The notes: generated from the sequence alone by a model not told the origin. Shown: positions 25,450 through 35,353, numbered from the stretch's first letter. The stretch is 64,000 nt of DNA from CAVTUU01 sp045804965 (GCA_045804965.1 JBJMMD010000037.1:17955-81954); one strand, 5' to 3'. Translations and numbers: made by a program.

Positions 25450-26709
25450 ATGGCGCCAGTTTCAATGCCGGCGGCGCCGGCAAGTCTCGAATCATTACTC
25501 TCGCTGCGCGGGCAGGATCTCCCTACCCCGCGCATCGGCGATCCGCGAAAGGCCGCAAACCTCATCTCGTTCGTCTTTGGATTTCCAGACGCCGCATCTT
25601 TACCGGCGGAATCGGTGGGCGAAGCGACCGTCCGCGCCATGGAGAAAGATGGCAAATGGGCGCTGCAATACGGAAAAGCGACTGGTGATCCCGCGCTTGT
25701 CGAGGTCATGCTCGCCAAACTGAAGCGGGATCAGGGGATCGACGCCCGCCCAGAAAATATCCTCATCACCTCTGGCGGCTCGCAGGCCGTCCAGCTAGTG
25801 CTCGATTTGCTTGTCGACCCGGACGACACGATTATCGTCGAGGCGCCGACGTGGATGGGCTTTCTCTATGCCGTCAACAACGTCCACGCGCAGACGGTGG
25901 CCGTGCCGCTTGACGAACACGGAACGGATGTCATCGCCCTGGAACGGGAGCTGAACCGCCTTAGAAGTGAGGGGACTACGCCGAAGTTCATCTACGTGAT
26001 TTCGAACTTCCAGAACCCGAGCGGGATCTCGACAACGCTCGATCGCCGGCAGGGGATTGTCGAGTTGGCGCAGGAATATGGAACCCTCATTCTCGAGGAC
26101 GACGCCTACCACGATCTTCGCTTCCGCGGTGAGCGCATTCCGCCGATCTATACGCTCGACGACAGCGGATCAACCATGTATCTCGGAACGCTGTCGAAAA
26201 TTATGGGCGCGGGCATGCGGATCGGCTGGCTGGTGGCGGCCGAGGAGATCGTGACGAAGCTGTCGGTCTTGAAGATCGATGGTTGCACGAACGTCTTCGG
26301 CTCGCATGTCGCCGCGGAATGGATTCCCGCCAACCTCGAAGACCACATAGAAAAGTTGAAGGGGATTTACCAGCGGCGCCGAGATGTCATGCTCGACGCA
26401 CTTGACCGGCATATGCCAGCCGGGACGACCTGGACAAATCCCGACGGAGGCTTTTTCATTTGGGTGAGCTTCCCAGAGGCGATCGACGCGGGCCGGATGC
26501 TGCCGCAGGTGCGCGAACGCGGCGTCGATTATCTCGCCGGCGCAACCTGCTACGCCGACGGAAGTGGGACAAACCAGTTTCGGCTATCCTTTTCGTTCAC
26601 GACAGAGGATCAGATCAAGCAGGGTATCGCGATTATTGGCGAAATCGCCAAGGGCGAACTGCTTGAGGCGCGCGGAGGCGGATCGGTACCCCCCGAGCTG
26701 CTTCTGTAG
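25450..26709 (+). CDS. PLP-dependent class I/II aminotransferase (2-aminoadipate/LysN-like)
   Basis: The 419-residue fold-type I enzyme has GFPDAASLPAE, an ITSGGSQAVQLVLDLL PLP-phosphate segment, SNFQNPSGIS, DDAYHDLRF and the Schiff-base lysine K250 in LGTLSKIMGAGMRIGWL, then NPDGGFFIWV. This matches the LysN/MocR-type aminotransferase branch that handles 2-aminoadipate, aromatic or branched-chain amino acids. The substrate is open. GGAGG lies 9-12 nt before an in-frame TTG (25447) and ATG (25450). A terminator follows. Confidence 0.9.
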   Translation: MAPVSMPAAPASLESLLSLRGQDLPTPRIGDPRKAANLISFVFGFPDAASLPAESVGEATVRAMEKDGKWALQYGKATGDPALVEVMLAKLKRDQGIDARPENILITSGGSQAVQLVLDLLVDPDDTIIVEAPTWMGFLYAVNNVHAQTVAVPLDEHGTDVIALERELNRLRSEGTTPKFIYVISNFQNPSGISTTLDRRQGIVELAQEYGTLILEDDAYHDLRFRGERIPPIYTLDDSGSTMYLGTLSKIMGAGMRIGWLVAAEEIVTKLSVLKIDGCTNVFGSHVAAEWIPANLEDHIEKLKGIYQRRRDVMLDALDRHMPAGTTWTNPDGGFFIWVSFPEAIDAGRMLPQVRERGVDYLAGATCYADGSGTNQFRLSFSFTTEDQIKQGIAIIGEIAKGELLEARGGGSVPPELLL

Positions 26710-26737
26710 CGTAGTTACGCAATTCTGTCGATTTTCG

Positions 26738-26768
26738 AAAAAAGGGGCGGCGATAGTCCGCCCTTTTT
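26738..26768 (+). terminator. Intrinsic terminator after the aminotransferase
   Basis: An A-tract, a GGGGCGG/CCGCCC stem with loop CGATAGT, and a run of five T make a canonical rho-independent terminator. One G in the stem is unpaired. Confidence 0.85.
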
Positions 26769-26800
26769 GCTTGCCTTCTGGAATCGCACGGCAAACGCTG

Positions 26801-26829
26801 TTGACAGCAAGACACCGCGTACGTATGCT
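26801..26829 (+). promoter_or_regulatory. Sigma70-type promoter for the histidine kinase gene
   Basis: TTGACA (26801-26806), a 17-nt spacer and TATGCT (26824-26829) lie between the terminator and the kinase gene, giving a leader of about 100 nt. Confidence 0.6.
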
Positions 26830-26938
26830 AGTTTTGCGTGTATCCCGCTGCTCGATCCACCGGTGGTTCCCGCCTGCCGGAGCATCAATCAGGACTCAGT
26901 AGATCGTCCTCTGCGCTTAGCCGCGCCCGGAGTCGAGT

Positions 26939-29098
26939 TTGGCGGTTCCTTCGCGTCACTTCGGCCACCTAGAAGAGCCGGCCTCCCAGCGCATCCGATC
27001 GCTGTTCGATGCCCTATTCGCCGCGGCAGTTGGCGCCGGCGGCCTGCTTTGGCGATTCGCAATGCTCATCTCCGACTGGATTCGCGGCGCCGATTTCCGC
27101 GTGTTTCCGCTGCCGGTCGCGCGGGTGCAGCCGTGGCGTCTGGTTGTCGGTGCGCTGACGGTGCTCGTTCCGGCCACGTTGCTCGCGCTTGTTACCCCAG
27201 ACATGCCAGTCACGACGCCGGGCGTCGCGTTGATCGCGGCCGTCGCGTTCTCCGCGTATTTGGCCGATTGGCTCGGTGGGCTCACTGCGCTGGTGCTGGC
27301 GTCCCTCATCCTCTATGTCTTCTTTATCGGCGACGGTTCGACGTTCAGTTGGCGCGATGACAGCTCGGAAGTGCTCGGTTTCGCGATCACGGTTTCCAGC
27401 GGCTTTGGACTTGTTTGGCTGATTGAACGGATCAAAAAGGAAAGTGCCGAAAGCCGGCAATCGGCGGTCGCGGCGCGGGCGGCGGCCAATGCGCTGGCGT
27501 CGATGGAACGGACAGCGACTCCGCGATCGTCAGGAAGTCATGAAGAACGGCAACGGTTCCTCGCCTCAGTGCTCAATGCGATGGTGAGGGTCAATCGGGC
27601 GCACGCGGGCGCGCTCTTTCTTCTGGATGGAACGAGGAACCGCCTCGTGCTCAATGCCTCATATGGGATGGATGAAGAAGACGCGAAGCACCTGAACCTG
27701 GTGCCGTTAAGCGACGAATTTCTCGGCGCAGTCGCACGTGAACGGCGGCCCTTGATCGTCCATGACCTTCGGGCGTCCGCGCGGTCGACGTCGAGCTGTC
27801 TCGCAAAATCACACATTCGAGCGGCGCTCGCAGTGCCGTTGATCTCTGCCGAAGACCATCTCATCGGCGTATCGTTGACCGGCCTGTTAGTGAGACATCA
27901 ATTCACACCGACTGAGATCGCCAAGCTCGAGGTGCTGGCCGCGCGCGCAGCCTCAATGGTCGAAGCTGCGGACTTCGCCGATGAGCGAGAGACACTCTTG
28001 CACCGGGCTCATGAGGCCCAGCGACGGCTGGAACTGGTCATCGGTACGATGCCGGAAGCAGTGGTGATCTCCGCGCCTCCGGATGGCAGGGTCGTTGGCT
28101 TCAACGCCGCGGCCGAAGAAATACTCGGGCCCCTCTCCAGCGCGGAAGACAAGTTGGAAGTGCCAAACCGCCTGAAATTGCTTTCTGCGGACGGTGAGGA
28201 TCAAGCGCAACTGCCCTATGTGCAAGCGCTCAAAACTGGCGAGGTCGTTTCTGGGGTTGAATTGCTGGTGACGAGGCCCGATGGACGGGAGATGCCAGTG
28301 CTGGTGAGTGCGGCGCCGATTCGGGAGCCGGACGGGGCCATCGCCGCCGTGGTTACCGTTTTACGCGATATCGCCGCGCTCAAAGAGGCGAGCCGGATCA
28401 AAGACGAGTTCGTGTCAGTCGTTTCGCATGAGCTCCGATCGCCATTAACCCCGATCCGCGGTTTCGTTCAGCTCGTTGCCAAGGATTTGAGCCGTGAAGG
28501 CGGTCATGGCAACCACGTCGTCTGGCTCAATTCGATCGCCGGTCATGTCGATCGCATGACCCGGCTGGTCGATGACCTGCTCGATGTTTCGCGGCTGAAG
28601 GCGGGATCGCTGGACATTCGTCCCGTGCATTGCGATCTCATCAAGATTTGCCGCGACATCATTAATGCCAAGACCGCGACCGCGGGAGGCCACCGATTCG
28701 AACTTGTGGCGCATGCGAAGGAAGTCATTGGCAATTGGGATAGCGACCGTCTCCACCAGGTCGTCGACAATCTTTTTTCGAACGGAATCAAGTACAGCCC
28801 GGCCGGCGGCGTCGTCTCCATCGATGCCGGCATCGATCCTGTCACGAACGATGCCGTCTTGACGGTTTCCGATGAAGGAGCCGGTATCTCGGAAGCGGAC
28901 CGAGAACGAATCTTTTCTGCGTTCTACCGCACGCGCGAGGTGACGGAGAGTCAAATCGAAGGCCTGGGTCTTGGTCTCTATATCTGCCACGAGATCGTCG
29001 CCGCCCACGGCGGAACGATCCATGTCGGCACGTCTGTCAGAGGGGGCGCAGCGTTTACCGTGCGCCTCCCGATGAACCCGGTCGCACTGGCTCGCTAG
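26939..29098 (+). CDS. Membrane sensor histidine kinase with GAF and PAS domains
   Basis: This 719-residue kinase starts with a short cytoplasmic part, then 3-4 closely spaced transmembrane helices (residues ~65-165, DUF4118/KdpD-like), a GAF domain (~200-355), a PAS domain (~370-480), the acceptor H497 in VVSHELRSPLTPIRGFVQL, and an ATPase domain with DNLFSNGIKYSP, DEGAGIS and GLGLYICHEIV. The short loops suggest it senses in the membrane or through GAF/PAS, not outside. No response regulator gene is adjacent, so it is an orphan kinase here. The TTG start at 26939 follows GGAG. Its TAG overlaps the convergent gene by 4 nt (CTAG). Confidence 0.88.
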   Translation: MAVPSRHFGHLEEPASQRIRSLFDALFAAAVGAGGLLWRFAMLISDWIRGADFRVFPLPVARVQPWRLVVGALTVLVPATLLALVTPDMPVTTPGVALIAAVAFSAYLADWLGGLTALVLASLILYVFFIGDGSTFSWRDDSSEVLGFAITVSSGFGLVWLIERIKKESAESRQSAVAARAAANALASMERTATPRSSGSHEERQRFLASVLNAMVRVNRAHAGALFLLDGTRNRLVLNASYGMDEEDAKHLNLVPLSDEFLGAVARERRPLIVHDLRASARSTSSCLAKSHIRAALAVPLISAEDHLIGVSLTGLLVRHQFTPTEIAKLEVLAARAASMVEAADFADERETLLHRAHEAQRRLELVIGTMPEAVVISAPPDGRVVGFNAAAEEILGPLSSAEDKLEVPNRLKLLSADGEDQAQLPYVQALKTGEVVSGVELLVTRPDGREMPVLVSAAPIREPDGAIAAVVTVLRDIAALKEASRIKDEFVSVVSHELRSPLTPIRGFVQLVAKDLSREGGHGNHVVWLNSIAGHVDRMTRLVDDLLDVSRLKAGSLDIRPVHCDLIKICRDIINAKTATAGGHRFELVAHAKEVIGNWDSDRLHQVVDNLFSNGIKYSPAGGVVSIDAGIDPVTNDAVLTVSDEGAGISEADRERIFSAFYRTREVTESQIEGLGLGLYICHEIVAAHGGTIHVGTSVRGGAAFTVRLPMNPVALAR

Positions 29099-31386
29099 CT
29101 TCTACGGTTGCGGGATGGCAAGCGGCGAGGACCGACCGTCAGCGTGCGCCGGCGAGTAGACGCAAAAACCGCGTATATCACACCGAGAATGAAGATTGCC
29201 ACGATCGCGGCGATGATGAAAATGAGCTTTGTATTGCTTTGATCTCCAGCGATCGGAACGCCGGCGACAAAGCGCGACAAGTGACCAATCGGGGCGGAAA
29301 CCGAGGTGTCACCTAGTTCTGTTCCCGCAACCTGTTTCGCCTTGCCCTCGTCAATCCAATAGAGCGTCGTCTCGCGCCGCCATTTATCGGCCTTGAACGA
29401 CAACTTCAAGGTTGCCGGTTTGGCGAACGTTTCGATCGGCTGTCCGGCCGCATCTGCAATCGAAATATCGAAACCGGTCGCGGGCATGAAATCAACGCGA
29501 TCGGAAACCGGCAACTTAGTATCCGCAACAGGCACGATGGTGACGGTCGATTCACCTTCCAGGGCACCTGCCGGAATAATGATCGTCGCCCCTAACGGAT
29601 GGCTGAGCTGCCCGCCTTCTGGCCCGATCACTTGCGCGACCATACCATCGGGGCCAGTCTCTGGCGCCTTCGTCAAGGTTGCTTGCGGCGTCGAGATTTG
29701 CCGCGGCGTGGGCGTCGCCTTCGAAGTTTTGGACGCAGCTACAGTTGGGCTTCGTTTGGCACTGGCGGTTGCGTTTGGCGTTCCTTTTGGCGCGGGAACC
29801 GTCTTCAATGAGTCGGCTGCCAAGCCTTCGCCGAGATCGCCGGTGCCGTCGCCTTCGACCGCGATCTTGCCCTCGGTGGGCGTTTCGTCGACCCCTTGAT
29901 CCTCGCCGGATTTGTCGGCCGGGCCCTCGGTTGGGATTCCCGTGATTGGTTGCTTGTCAACCGGTTCATCAGTTGGGGACTGCCCGTTACCATTGTCGGG
30001 TTCATCGCCTTGCTGGTCGCCGCCCGGCGGTTCGCTCGGCAGTCCCTCTCCGTTGTCACCTTGACTTGGAGTCGTCACGGCGGTTTCCGAGGCAATGACG
30101 TCAATTTCACATTCAGCATAGGTCACGCCGTCGGCGTCGTTGGCGTAGACAAAGACAGCGTCATCATTGGCGACGACTGGCGCTTGCAGGTTGAGTTCGA
30201 CCGTGCTGCCGTCGGGAATCGTGCCAACGATCCGGCCCGAGTTGTTGGCATCCGGCGCGAAATCAGTATTCGGGAGTTCGGCCGGAAACGAGCCATTTGA
30301 GGCAGTAACGATCAGCGTTCCACCTCCGGTTAGCGCAATGGAGACGAGATCGCCGGAATTCACCGGCGAGGGACAATCGAGGGATGTTGCCGGTCGGGCG
30401 TGGCTGCCCACGACTGTGGCTTCCGCGGTTGCAATCCAGTCGTGGGTGTCCGGATCGATGAGCAGAAACTGGACATAAACGTCTTCGACCGTGTTCGGCG
30501 CCTTCCATTCGTACGAGCCGTCTGAGACGCCCTCGTAGGTATCAGAACCAGTGGCGGTAAAGGTTCCGCTTGATGCCGTCAGCAGGGCGCCATCGGTATT
30601 GGTCACGTCGATGGATGCGACATCGCCTGCGGCGATAGTGTCGGCGACGGACAAGCTTGGCCCGGCGGAGCCGACTTCTCCTGTTCCGCCGCTTGGAGTG
30701 GCTGCAGGGAGTGAACCGCTGGTATCGAGCAAGGCTAGAATGTTCGCCAGCGTTAGGGAGTCGGTATCTAAAAGATTCCGGCTTTCGACTGAATAAACAA
30801 CGTTGCCGACTTGCCAGTACACGAGGTCATAGACCGGCGTGAGATCGTGGTAGGCGTCATAGCCCTGTACGTTGGCGTTGACTTCCAATTGAACGTTGCG
30901 ATCGTAGGCAGAATAGTCCGGAATCGTGCCTCCGGCTTCGCCGGTGATAAGGAGATACGTTGGCGGTGTGCCGGGGATGAGCCAATACAGGCTGTAATAC
31001 CCGTCCCATGCCTCGACCGTCGGCTCGCTTTCGAAAGGTGCGGGCACAATCTCAGGGAGCATCACGTCGATGCCGACCGCGAGTCGCACCGTTATGCTCG
31101 GACTGAGCCAGTCCGGATCAATTTGGGCGGCGGCAGCTTTCTCGGGGACTTGGTTTGGAGCTGCCCCGGCGCGCGAGACGGGGACGAACAGCACGACAAC
31201 TAGTGCGATAACGCTAAGAGCGCCGGCAAGGCGGGATTGGCCGCTCAACCTTGTGTTTTCTCCCGTTCGCGTATTGGCAGCCTCGGCAACGGCAGCCGAA
31301 TACGGGCCGCGACTGAGAGCCGGTGCATGCATCGCCCGCGCATTGGTGGCGCTGATGATACTCAGTGGGAGCGTACCACCTCGCAT
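29095..31386 (-). CDS. Secreted, C-terminally membrane-anchored low-complexity protein
   Basis: I do not recognise a full-length family. The 763-residue protein has an N-terminal hydrophobic segment (residues ~53-75, ending SRAGA, a plausible signal cleavage site), then a ~330-residue beta-rich part with two repeated modules. A Pro/Thr/Gly/Asp-rich linker of ~150 residues follows, then a ZU5-like module (GPEGGQLSHPLGATIIIPAG, ESTVTIVPV), and finally one transmembrane helix and an Arg-rich end (FASTRRR). This is a wall- or surface-anchored architecture. An internal ATG at 31332 is a possible alternative start. The gene is convergent with the histidine kinase. Confidence 0.75.
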   Translation of the reverse strand: MRGGTLPLSIISATNARAMHAPALSRGPYSAAVAEAANTRTGENTRLSGQSRLAGALSVIALVVVLFVPVSRAGAAPNQVPEKAAAAQIDPDWLSPSITVRLAVGIDVMLPEIVPAPFESEPTVEAWDGYYSLYWLIPGTPPTYLLITGEAGGTIPDYSAYDRNVQLEVNANVQGYDAYHDLTPVYDLVYWQVGNVVYSVESRNLLDTDSLTLANILALLDTSGSLPAATPSGGTGEVGSAGPSLSVADTIAAGDVASIDVTNTDGALLTASSGTFTATGSDTYEGVSDGSYEWKAPNTVEDVYVQFLLIDPDTHDWIATAEATVVGSHARPATSLDCPSPVNSGDLVSIALTGGGTLIVTASNGSFPAELPNTDFAPDANNSGRIVGTIPDGSTVELNLQAPVVANDDAVFVYANDADGVTYAECEIDVIASETAVTTPSQGDNGEGLPSEPPGGDQQGDEPDNGNGQSPTDEPVDKQPITGIPTEGPADKSGEDQGVDETPTEGKIAVEGDGTGDLGEGLAADSLKTVPAPKGTPNATASAKRSPTVAASKTSKATPTPRQISTPQATLTKAPETGPDGMVAQVIGPEGGQLSHPLGATIIIPAGALEGESTVTIVPVADTKLPVSDRVDFMPATGFDISIADAAGQPIETFAKPATLKLSFKADKWRRETTLYWIDEGKAKQVAGTELGDTSVSAPIGHLSRFVAGVPIAGDQSNTKLIFIIAAIVAIFILGVIYAVFASTRRRTLTVGPRRLPSRNRRS

Positions 31387-31461
31387 CCGGACGTGGCGAC
31401 ATCACGCCATAGCACAGCTGACCGCTTCATGAGGGTTTGTTGCGATTGCACAGATGTTTGC

Positions 31462-31490
31462 TTGCGTGCCTTGACAAGCCTACGTATAGT
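31462..31490 (+). promoter_or_regulatory. Possible promoter for the ABC importer operon
   Basis: TTGCGT (31462-31467), a 17-nt spacer and TATAGT (31485-31490) precede the binding-protein gene by about 135 nt. A stronger-looking TTGACA at 31471 has no correctly spaced -10. Confidence 0.4.
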
Positions 31491-31624
31491 TCGCAACCAA
31501 TTCAGACGCAATCGTGAAAGTTTGACTGTCATTCCAAACACGGCGAGTGGCGGCGAAGAACGCGGATCTCGGTTTCCGGGGATGCGCCTACTTCCAGATG
31601 AGACAGGTGTTGGAGGAGAGTGGA

Positions 31625-33334
31625 ATGAACGATCTAGCCAAGAACTGGTTTGTTCGGAGCGCACTGCAGGGCCGAATGTCTCGTCGGCAAGTGCTTGAAC
31701 GAGGGCTCGCGCTCGGACTTTCTTCCCAATTAATCCTATCGCTTATGAAGCTCGCGCCCGAGGCGGGTGCAGCGCCGGCGTCGTCGGCTTCGCGGCTGCT
31801 GACCGCGCGGCAAGATGCGGGCGGCGGCACGTTTACCACAATGATCGAGGCGGGAACCGGCGACGTCGATCCCCACTCGACCTACTCGACGGTCGGTTCA
31901 GAGGTTTGTCTAGGTTGTTACGAAATGCTGATCCGGTATAAAGGCGACAGCACCTCAGAATACGAACCGATGCTCGCGGAATCGTGGGAAGCTGCCCCGG
32001 ACAACAAATCGTTCACGTTCAAGCTGCCGGCCGGAGCGAAATTTCACGACGGGACGGATTGCGACGCTACCGCAGTGAAGACGTCGTTCACCCGGTTTCT
32101 CGAATTGGATATGGGGCCCTCTCTCAACGTGATTCAGCCTTTCATCGATTCGGCCGATCAGATGGAGGCGGTCGATGCGACGACGTTGCGATTCAATATG
32201 AAAGATCCACAGCCGCTCTTCCTGGCGGCGATGGCGTCGTCCTACGGACCGTTTGTGGTTAGTCCGAAAGCGATCGAGGACAACAAGACCAAGGACGATC
32301 CATGGGCGCACGAGTGGTTCATCTCGAATGCGGTCGGTACTGGACCGTACAAGCTGACCGAAAACTCGATCAACGACAAGGTTGTCTTCGAAAAATTTGA
32401 CGATTATCACGGGGGATGGTCGGGCAACCACTTTTCGGAGATCGTCTTACGCGTCGTGCCAGAGAACACGTCTCGCCGGCTACTGCTGGAGCGAGGTGAG
32501 GCTGACGCGACGACGAACAACCTCACGGTCGAAGATGTCGAGGCGCTCAAGTCCAATCCAGGTTTGGTCGTGCTCGAGTATCCAACGACCCGCGTCAACT
32601 GGGCCATCATGAACGCCGTTAAGCTCTCGAAAGAGGCGCGGCAGGGTTTCAGTTATGCGTTTCCATACGACGACGTCATGAATAGCGTCTATAAGGGTCT
32701 ATTAGTTCGTTCGGGTCCAATCCCATCGACGGTCAAGGGAGCGGACCCGGACGTCTTCATCTACCAAACCGATCTCGACAGGGCCAAACAGCTCATACTC
32801 TCCGCCGGGTTCAAAGAAGGCGACAGTTTCGAGTACCTCTACTCCTCGGGCGACGCGCTCACAAAATCGGTCGCCGAGCTGTTCCAGGCTAATGTCGCGA
32901 AGATGGGATTCGACCTGAAGCTCTCAGAGGTCGCGCTTGCCGACGAGGAAGACCTTGTTTACGGCGATTCTCCGGCTGAAGAACGGCCTGAGTTCGTCGG
33001 CGACTGGGCCTGGTGGCCGGATTTCAACGATCCGCGGAACCAGCTCGCGCCAAATTTCACCAAGGAACAGATCGGCAATGGCGGAAGCAACGGCGGTTAC
33101 TGGGAAAACGACCGGTTCGAAGAGATCATGGCGGAGGCGAAGCACTACAAGGACGAAGCTCAGCTCGAAACCCTCATGAAAGAAGCCCAGAACATCCTTA
33201 CCGAGAAAGACCCTCCGGCGATCTACTACGGCGAGGTCAAGTACTACACGATCCTCAGGAACGATATTCAGGGGTTCGTGGCGAACCCGCTCTATCTCGA
33301 CGCCTACAACTTCTACCAAATGTCGCGAAGTTAG
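31625..33334 (+). CDS. ABC transporter substrate-binding protein, family 5 (dipeptide/oligopeptide type)
   Basis: This 569-residue protein has the SBP_5 layout: EPMLAESWEAAPDNKSFTFKL, AKFHDGTDCDATAVKTSF, VGTGPYKLTE and NTSRRLLLERGEAD. The N-terminus has a twin-arginine-like segment MSRRQVLERGLALG (residues 18-31) before a moderately hydrophobic stretch, so Tat export is likely. GGAGGAGAG about 8 nt upstream fixes the ATG at 31625. Members bind peptides, nickel, sugars or opines outside the cell. Two permease genes follow. Confidence 0.9.
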   Translation: MNDLAKNWFVRSALQGRMSRRQVLERGLALGLSSQLILSLMKLAPEAGAAPASSASRLLTARQDAGGGTFTTMIEAGTGDVDPHSTYSTVGSEVCLGCYEMLIRYKGDSTSEYEPMLAESWEAAPDNKSFTFKLPAGAKFHDGTDCDATAVKTSFTRFLELDMGPSLNVIQPFIDSADQMEAVDATTLRFNMKDPQPLFLAAMASSYGPFVVSPKAIEDNKTKDDPWAHEWFISNAVGTGPYKLTENSINDKVVFEKFDDYHGGWSGNHFSEIVLRVVPENTSRRLLLERGEADATTNNLTVEDVEALKSNPGLVVLEYPTTRVNWAIMNAVKLSKEARQGFSYAFPYDDVMNSVYKGLLVRSGPIPSTVKGADPDVFIYQTDLDRAKQLILSAGFKEGDSFEYLYSSGDALTKSVAELFQANVAKMGFDLKLSEVALADEEDLVYGDSPAEERPEFVGDWAWWPDFNDPRNQLAPNFTKEQIGNGGSNGGYWENDRFEEIMAEAKHYKDEAQLETLMKEAQNILTEKDPPAIYYGEVKYYTILRNDIQGFVANPLYLDAYNFYQMSRS

Positions 33335-33384
33335 CGGGGCGTAACTGGCGGCGGTTGGTCAACCAGGAGTCATAAGGCACTCAA

Positions 33385-34392
33385 ATGATCACTAGGCTGA
33401 TCATCCGCCGCATGTTTTTCCTCGTTTTCGTACTGTTCGGGCTGTCTCTGATTACGTTCGCGCTGTCCCACCTCGTGCCGGCGGACCCGGCGCGGATGAT
33501 CGCCGGGCCACGTGCCAGCAGAAGCAGCGTGGAGAAGGTACGCGAGGAATACGGCCTGAACGACCCAGTTTGGAGGCAGTACGTCGACTACGTCGATGGA
33601 GTTTTCCATCTTGATTTCGGACAGTCGTTCACCTCGCGCAAACCGGTCAAGGACGATCTGAAACGATATTTACCGGCGACAATCGAGCTTGGGCTTTACG
33701 CCTTTATCCTCTCGACCATTGTCGGGATTCCCCTTGGCGTCGCTTCAGCCGTGCGCCGGGATTCGCTTGTTGATCACATTTCGCGGTTCGTGTCGATTAC
33801 CGGTCTCGCCTTGCCAATTTTTTGGCTCGCGCTGATGTTGCAATTTTTCTTTTACGGAAAGCTCGGTTGGTTTCCAGACGGGCAACGGCTGCCGACGAAT
33901 ATGGACCCACCGAGACAGATCACCAGTCTCTATGTCGTCGATTCCATCTTGACCGCCAACTGGACGACCCTCTGGGCGTCAATCCAGCACTTAGTTCTGC
34001 CGGTGTTTGTCCTAACTTATAGCTCGCTCGCGGTCGTCACTCGCATGGTCCGGGGCAGCATGATCGAAGTCTTGAATCAGGACTACATCCGTACTGCCCG
34101 ATCGAAGGGTTTGCGCCAGAACACGATCGTCGTCAAGCACGCGTTAAAGAACGCCCTCTTGCCGACAGTGACGTCGCTCGGTTTGCAAGTAGGACTGCTG
34201 TTCTCGGGGACCTTTTTGGTTGAAACGGTCTTTTCCTGGCCGGGAATCGGACGGTACACCATCCAGGCGGTGCAGCAGATTGACTACAACGCGATCATGG
34301 CGACCACGTTGGTGGTCGCCGTCATTTTCGTCCTCGGCAATCTCGTGGTCGATATCTTGTATCTCTTCCTTGACCCGAGGATTTCCTACTGA
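33385..34392 (+). CDS. ABC transporter permease, DppB type
   Basis: This 335-residue inner-membrane permease begins with the family's opening helix (ITRLIIRRMFFLVFVLFGLS, then VPADPARMIAG) and has about six helices. The EAA loop that meets the ATPase reads DYIRTARSKGLRQNTIVVKH. It pairs with the next permease to form the channel. It lies 50 nt after the binding-protein gene and shares 1 nt with the following gene. Confidence 0.93.
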   Translation: MITRLIIRRMFFLVFVLFGLSLITFALSHLVPADPARMIAGPRASRSSVEKVREEYGLNDPVWRQYVDYVDGVFHLDFGQSFTSRKPVKDDLKRYLPATIELGLYAFILSTIVGIPLGVASAVRRDSLVDHISRFVSITGLALPIFWLALMLQFFFYGKLGWFPDGQRLPTNMDPPRQITSLYVVDSILTANWTTLWASIQHLVLPVFVLTYSSLAVVTRMVRGSMIEVLNQDYIRTARSKGLRQNTIVVKHALKNALLPTVTSLGLQVGLLFSGTFLVETVFSWPGIGRYTIQAVQQIDYNAIMATTLVVAVIFVLGNLVVDILYLFLDPRISY

Positions 34393-35327
34393 TGAGCGTC
34401 AAACCGACAAACTTCATGGCGACGCTCGAAGCGGGCGAGCGTGCGCTCACTCTGGCGCAGGCGCCCGAGCGAAAGCGCACGCATCAATTTCGCCGCAATC
34501 TGCACCGGTTTCTGGTCAAGAATCGCCTCAACCTCATCGGCGTCATCATCGTCATGGCGTTCTTGTTTTTGTCCTTACTGGGAACGACGCTGGCGCCATA
34601 CAACCCGAACGCGCAGGACATCGCGAATTCCAAACTGCTCGGCCCGTCGTGGAGTCACCCGTTTGGCACTGACGAGCTCGGCCGCGACTTGTTGAGTCGA
34701 ATCATGGCGGGGACGCGGATCTCGCTTCGGGTCGCTGTGGTCGTCCTAGGGTTCGCGGTGACCTTCGGCACGCTCGTTGGCGCAGTCTCAGGATTCTTTG
34801 GCGGGTTCACCGACGAGGCACTCATGCGCTTCACCGACCTGTTCCTCGCCTTCCCCGCGTTCGTGCTGGCGATCGCGATCGCCGCGAGCCTGGGCAAGAG
34901 TCTGACCAATACCATGATCGCCTTATCGACGGTCTTCTGGCCGTGGTATGCCCGTTTGGTGCGCGGTCAGGTATTAGCGATCAAGGAACGGGAGTATGTC
35001 GACGCCGCCCGCAGCATTGGCTTGAGTTCGACCCGCCTGCTCTTCAAGCACATCCTACCGAACGCGATATCGGTCGTCATCATTCAGGTCACGCTGGATG
35101 TCGGCTACGCCGTGCTGGCGACCAGCTCGTTGAGCTTCATCGGACTCGGGGCGCAACCGCCCTTGCCAGAGTGGGGCACGATGATGTCAACGGCACGGAA
35201 TTTTTTCCGCGACGCCTGGTGGTACATGACCTTCCCCGGCATTGCGCTGACGCTCACCGTGTTCGCCTTCAATGTGCTTGGGGATGGACTGCAGGATGCA
35301 CTTGACCCTCGGTCAAGCCGCCGGTAA
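34392..35327 (+). CDS. ABC transporter permease, DppC type
   Basis: The 311-residue protein has the DppC N-terminal arm (FRRNLHRFLVKNRLNLIGVI), the FGTDELGRDLLSRIMAGTRIS-like motif, and the EAA loop EYVDAARSIGLSSTRLLFKHILPN (shown in two parts in the sequence). It forms the channel with the DppB-type permease. TGATG joins the two genes. The DppD/DppF ATPase genes that usually follow are absent: the next gene is a minus-strand regulator. Confidence 0.93.
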   Translation: MSVKPTNFMATLEAGERALTLAQAPERKRTHQFRRNLHRFLVKNRLNLIGVIIVMAFLFLSLLGTTLAPYNPNAQDIANSKLLGPSWSHPFGTDELGRDLLSRIMAGTRISLRVAVVVLGFAVTFGTLVGAVSGFFGGFTDEALMRFTDLFLAFPAFVLAIAIAASLGKSLTNTMIALSTVFWPWYARLVRGQVLAIKEREYVDAARSIGLSSTRLLFKHILPNAISVVIIQVTLDVGYAVLATSSLSFIGLGAQPPLPEWGTMMSTARNFFRDAWWYMTFPGIALTLTVFAFNVLGDGLQDALDPRSSRR

Positions 35328-35353
35328 AGGCTGAATCCACGCTTGGTTCGTCG

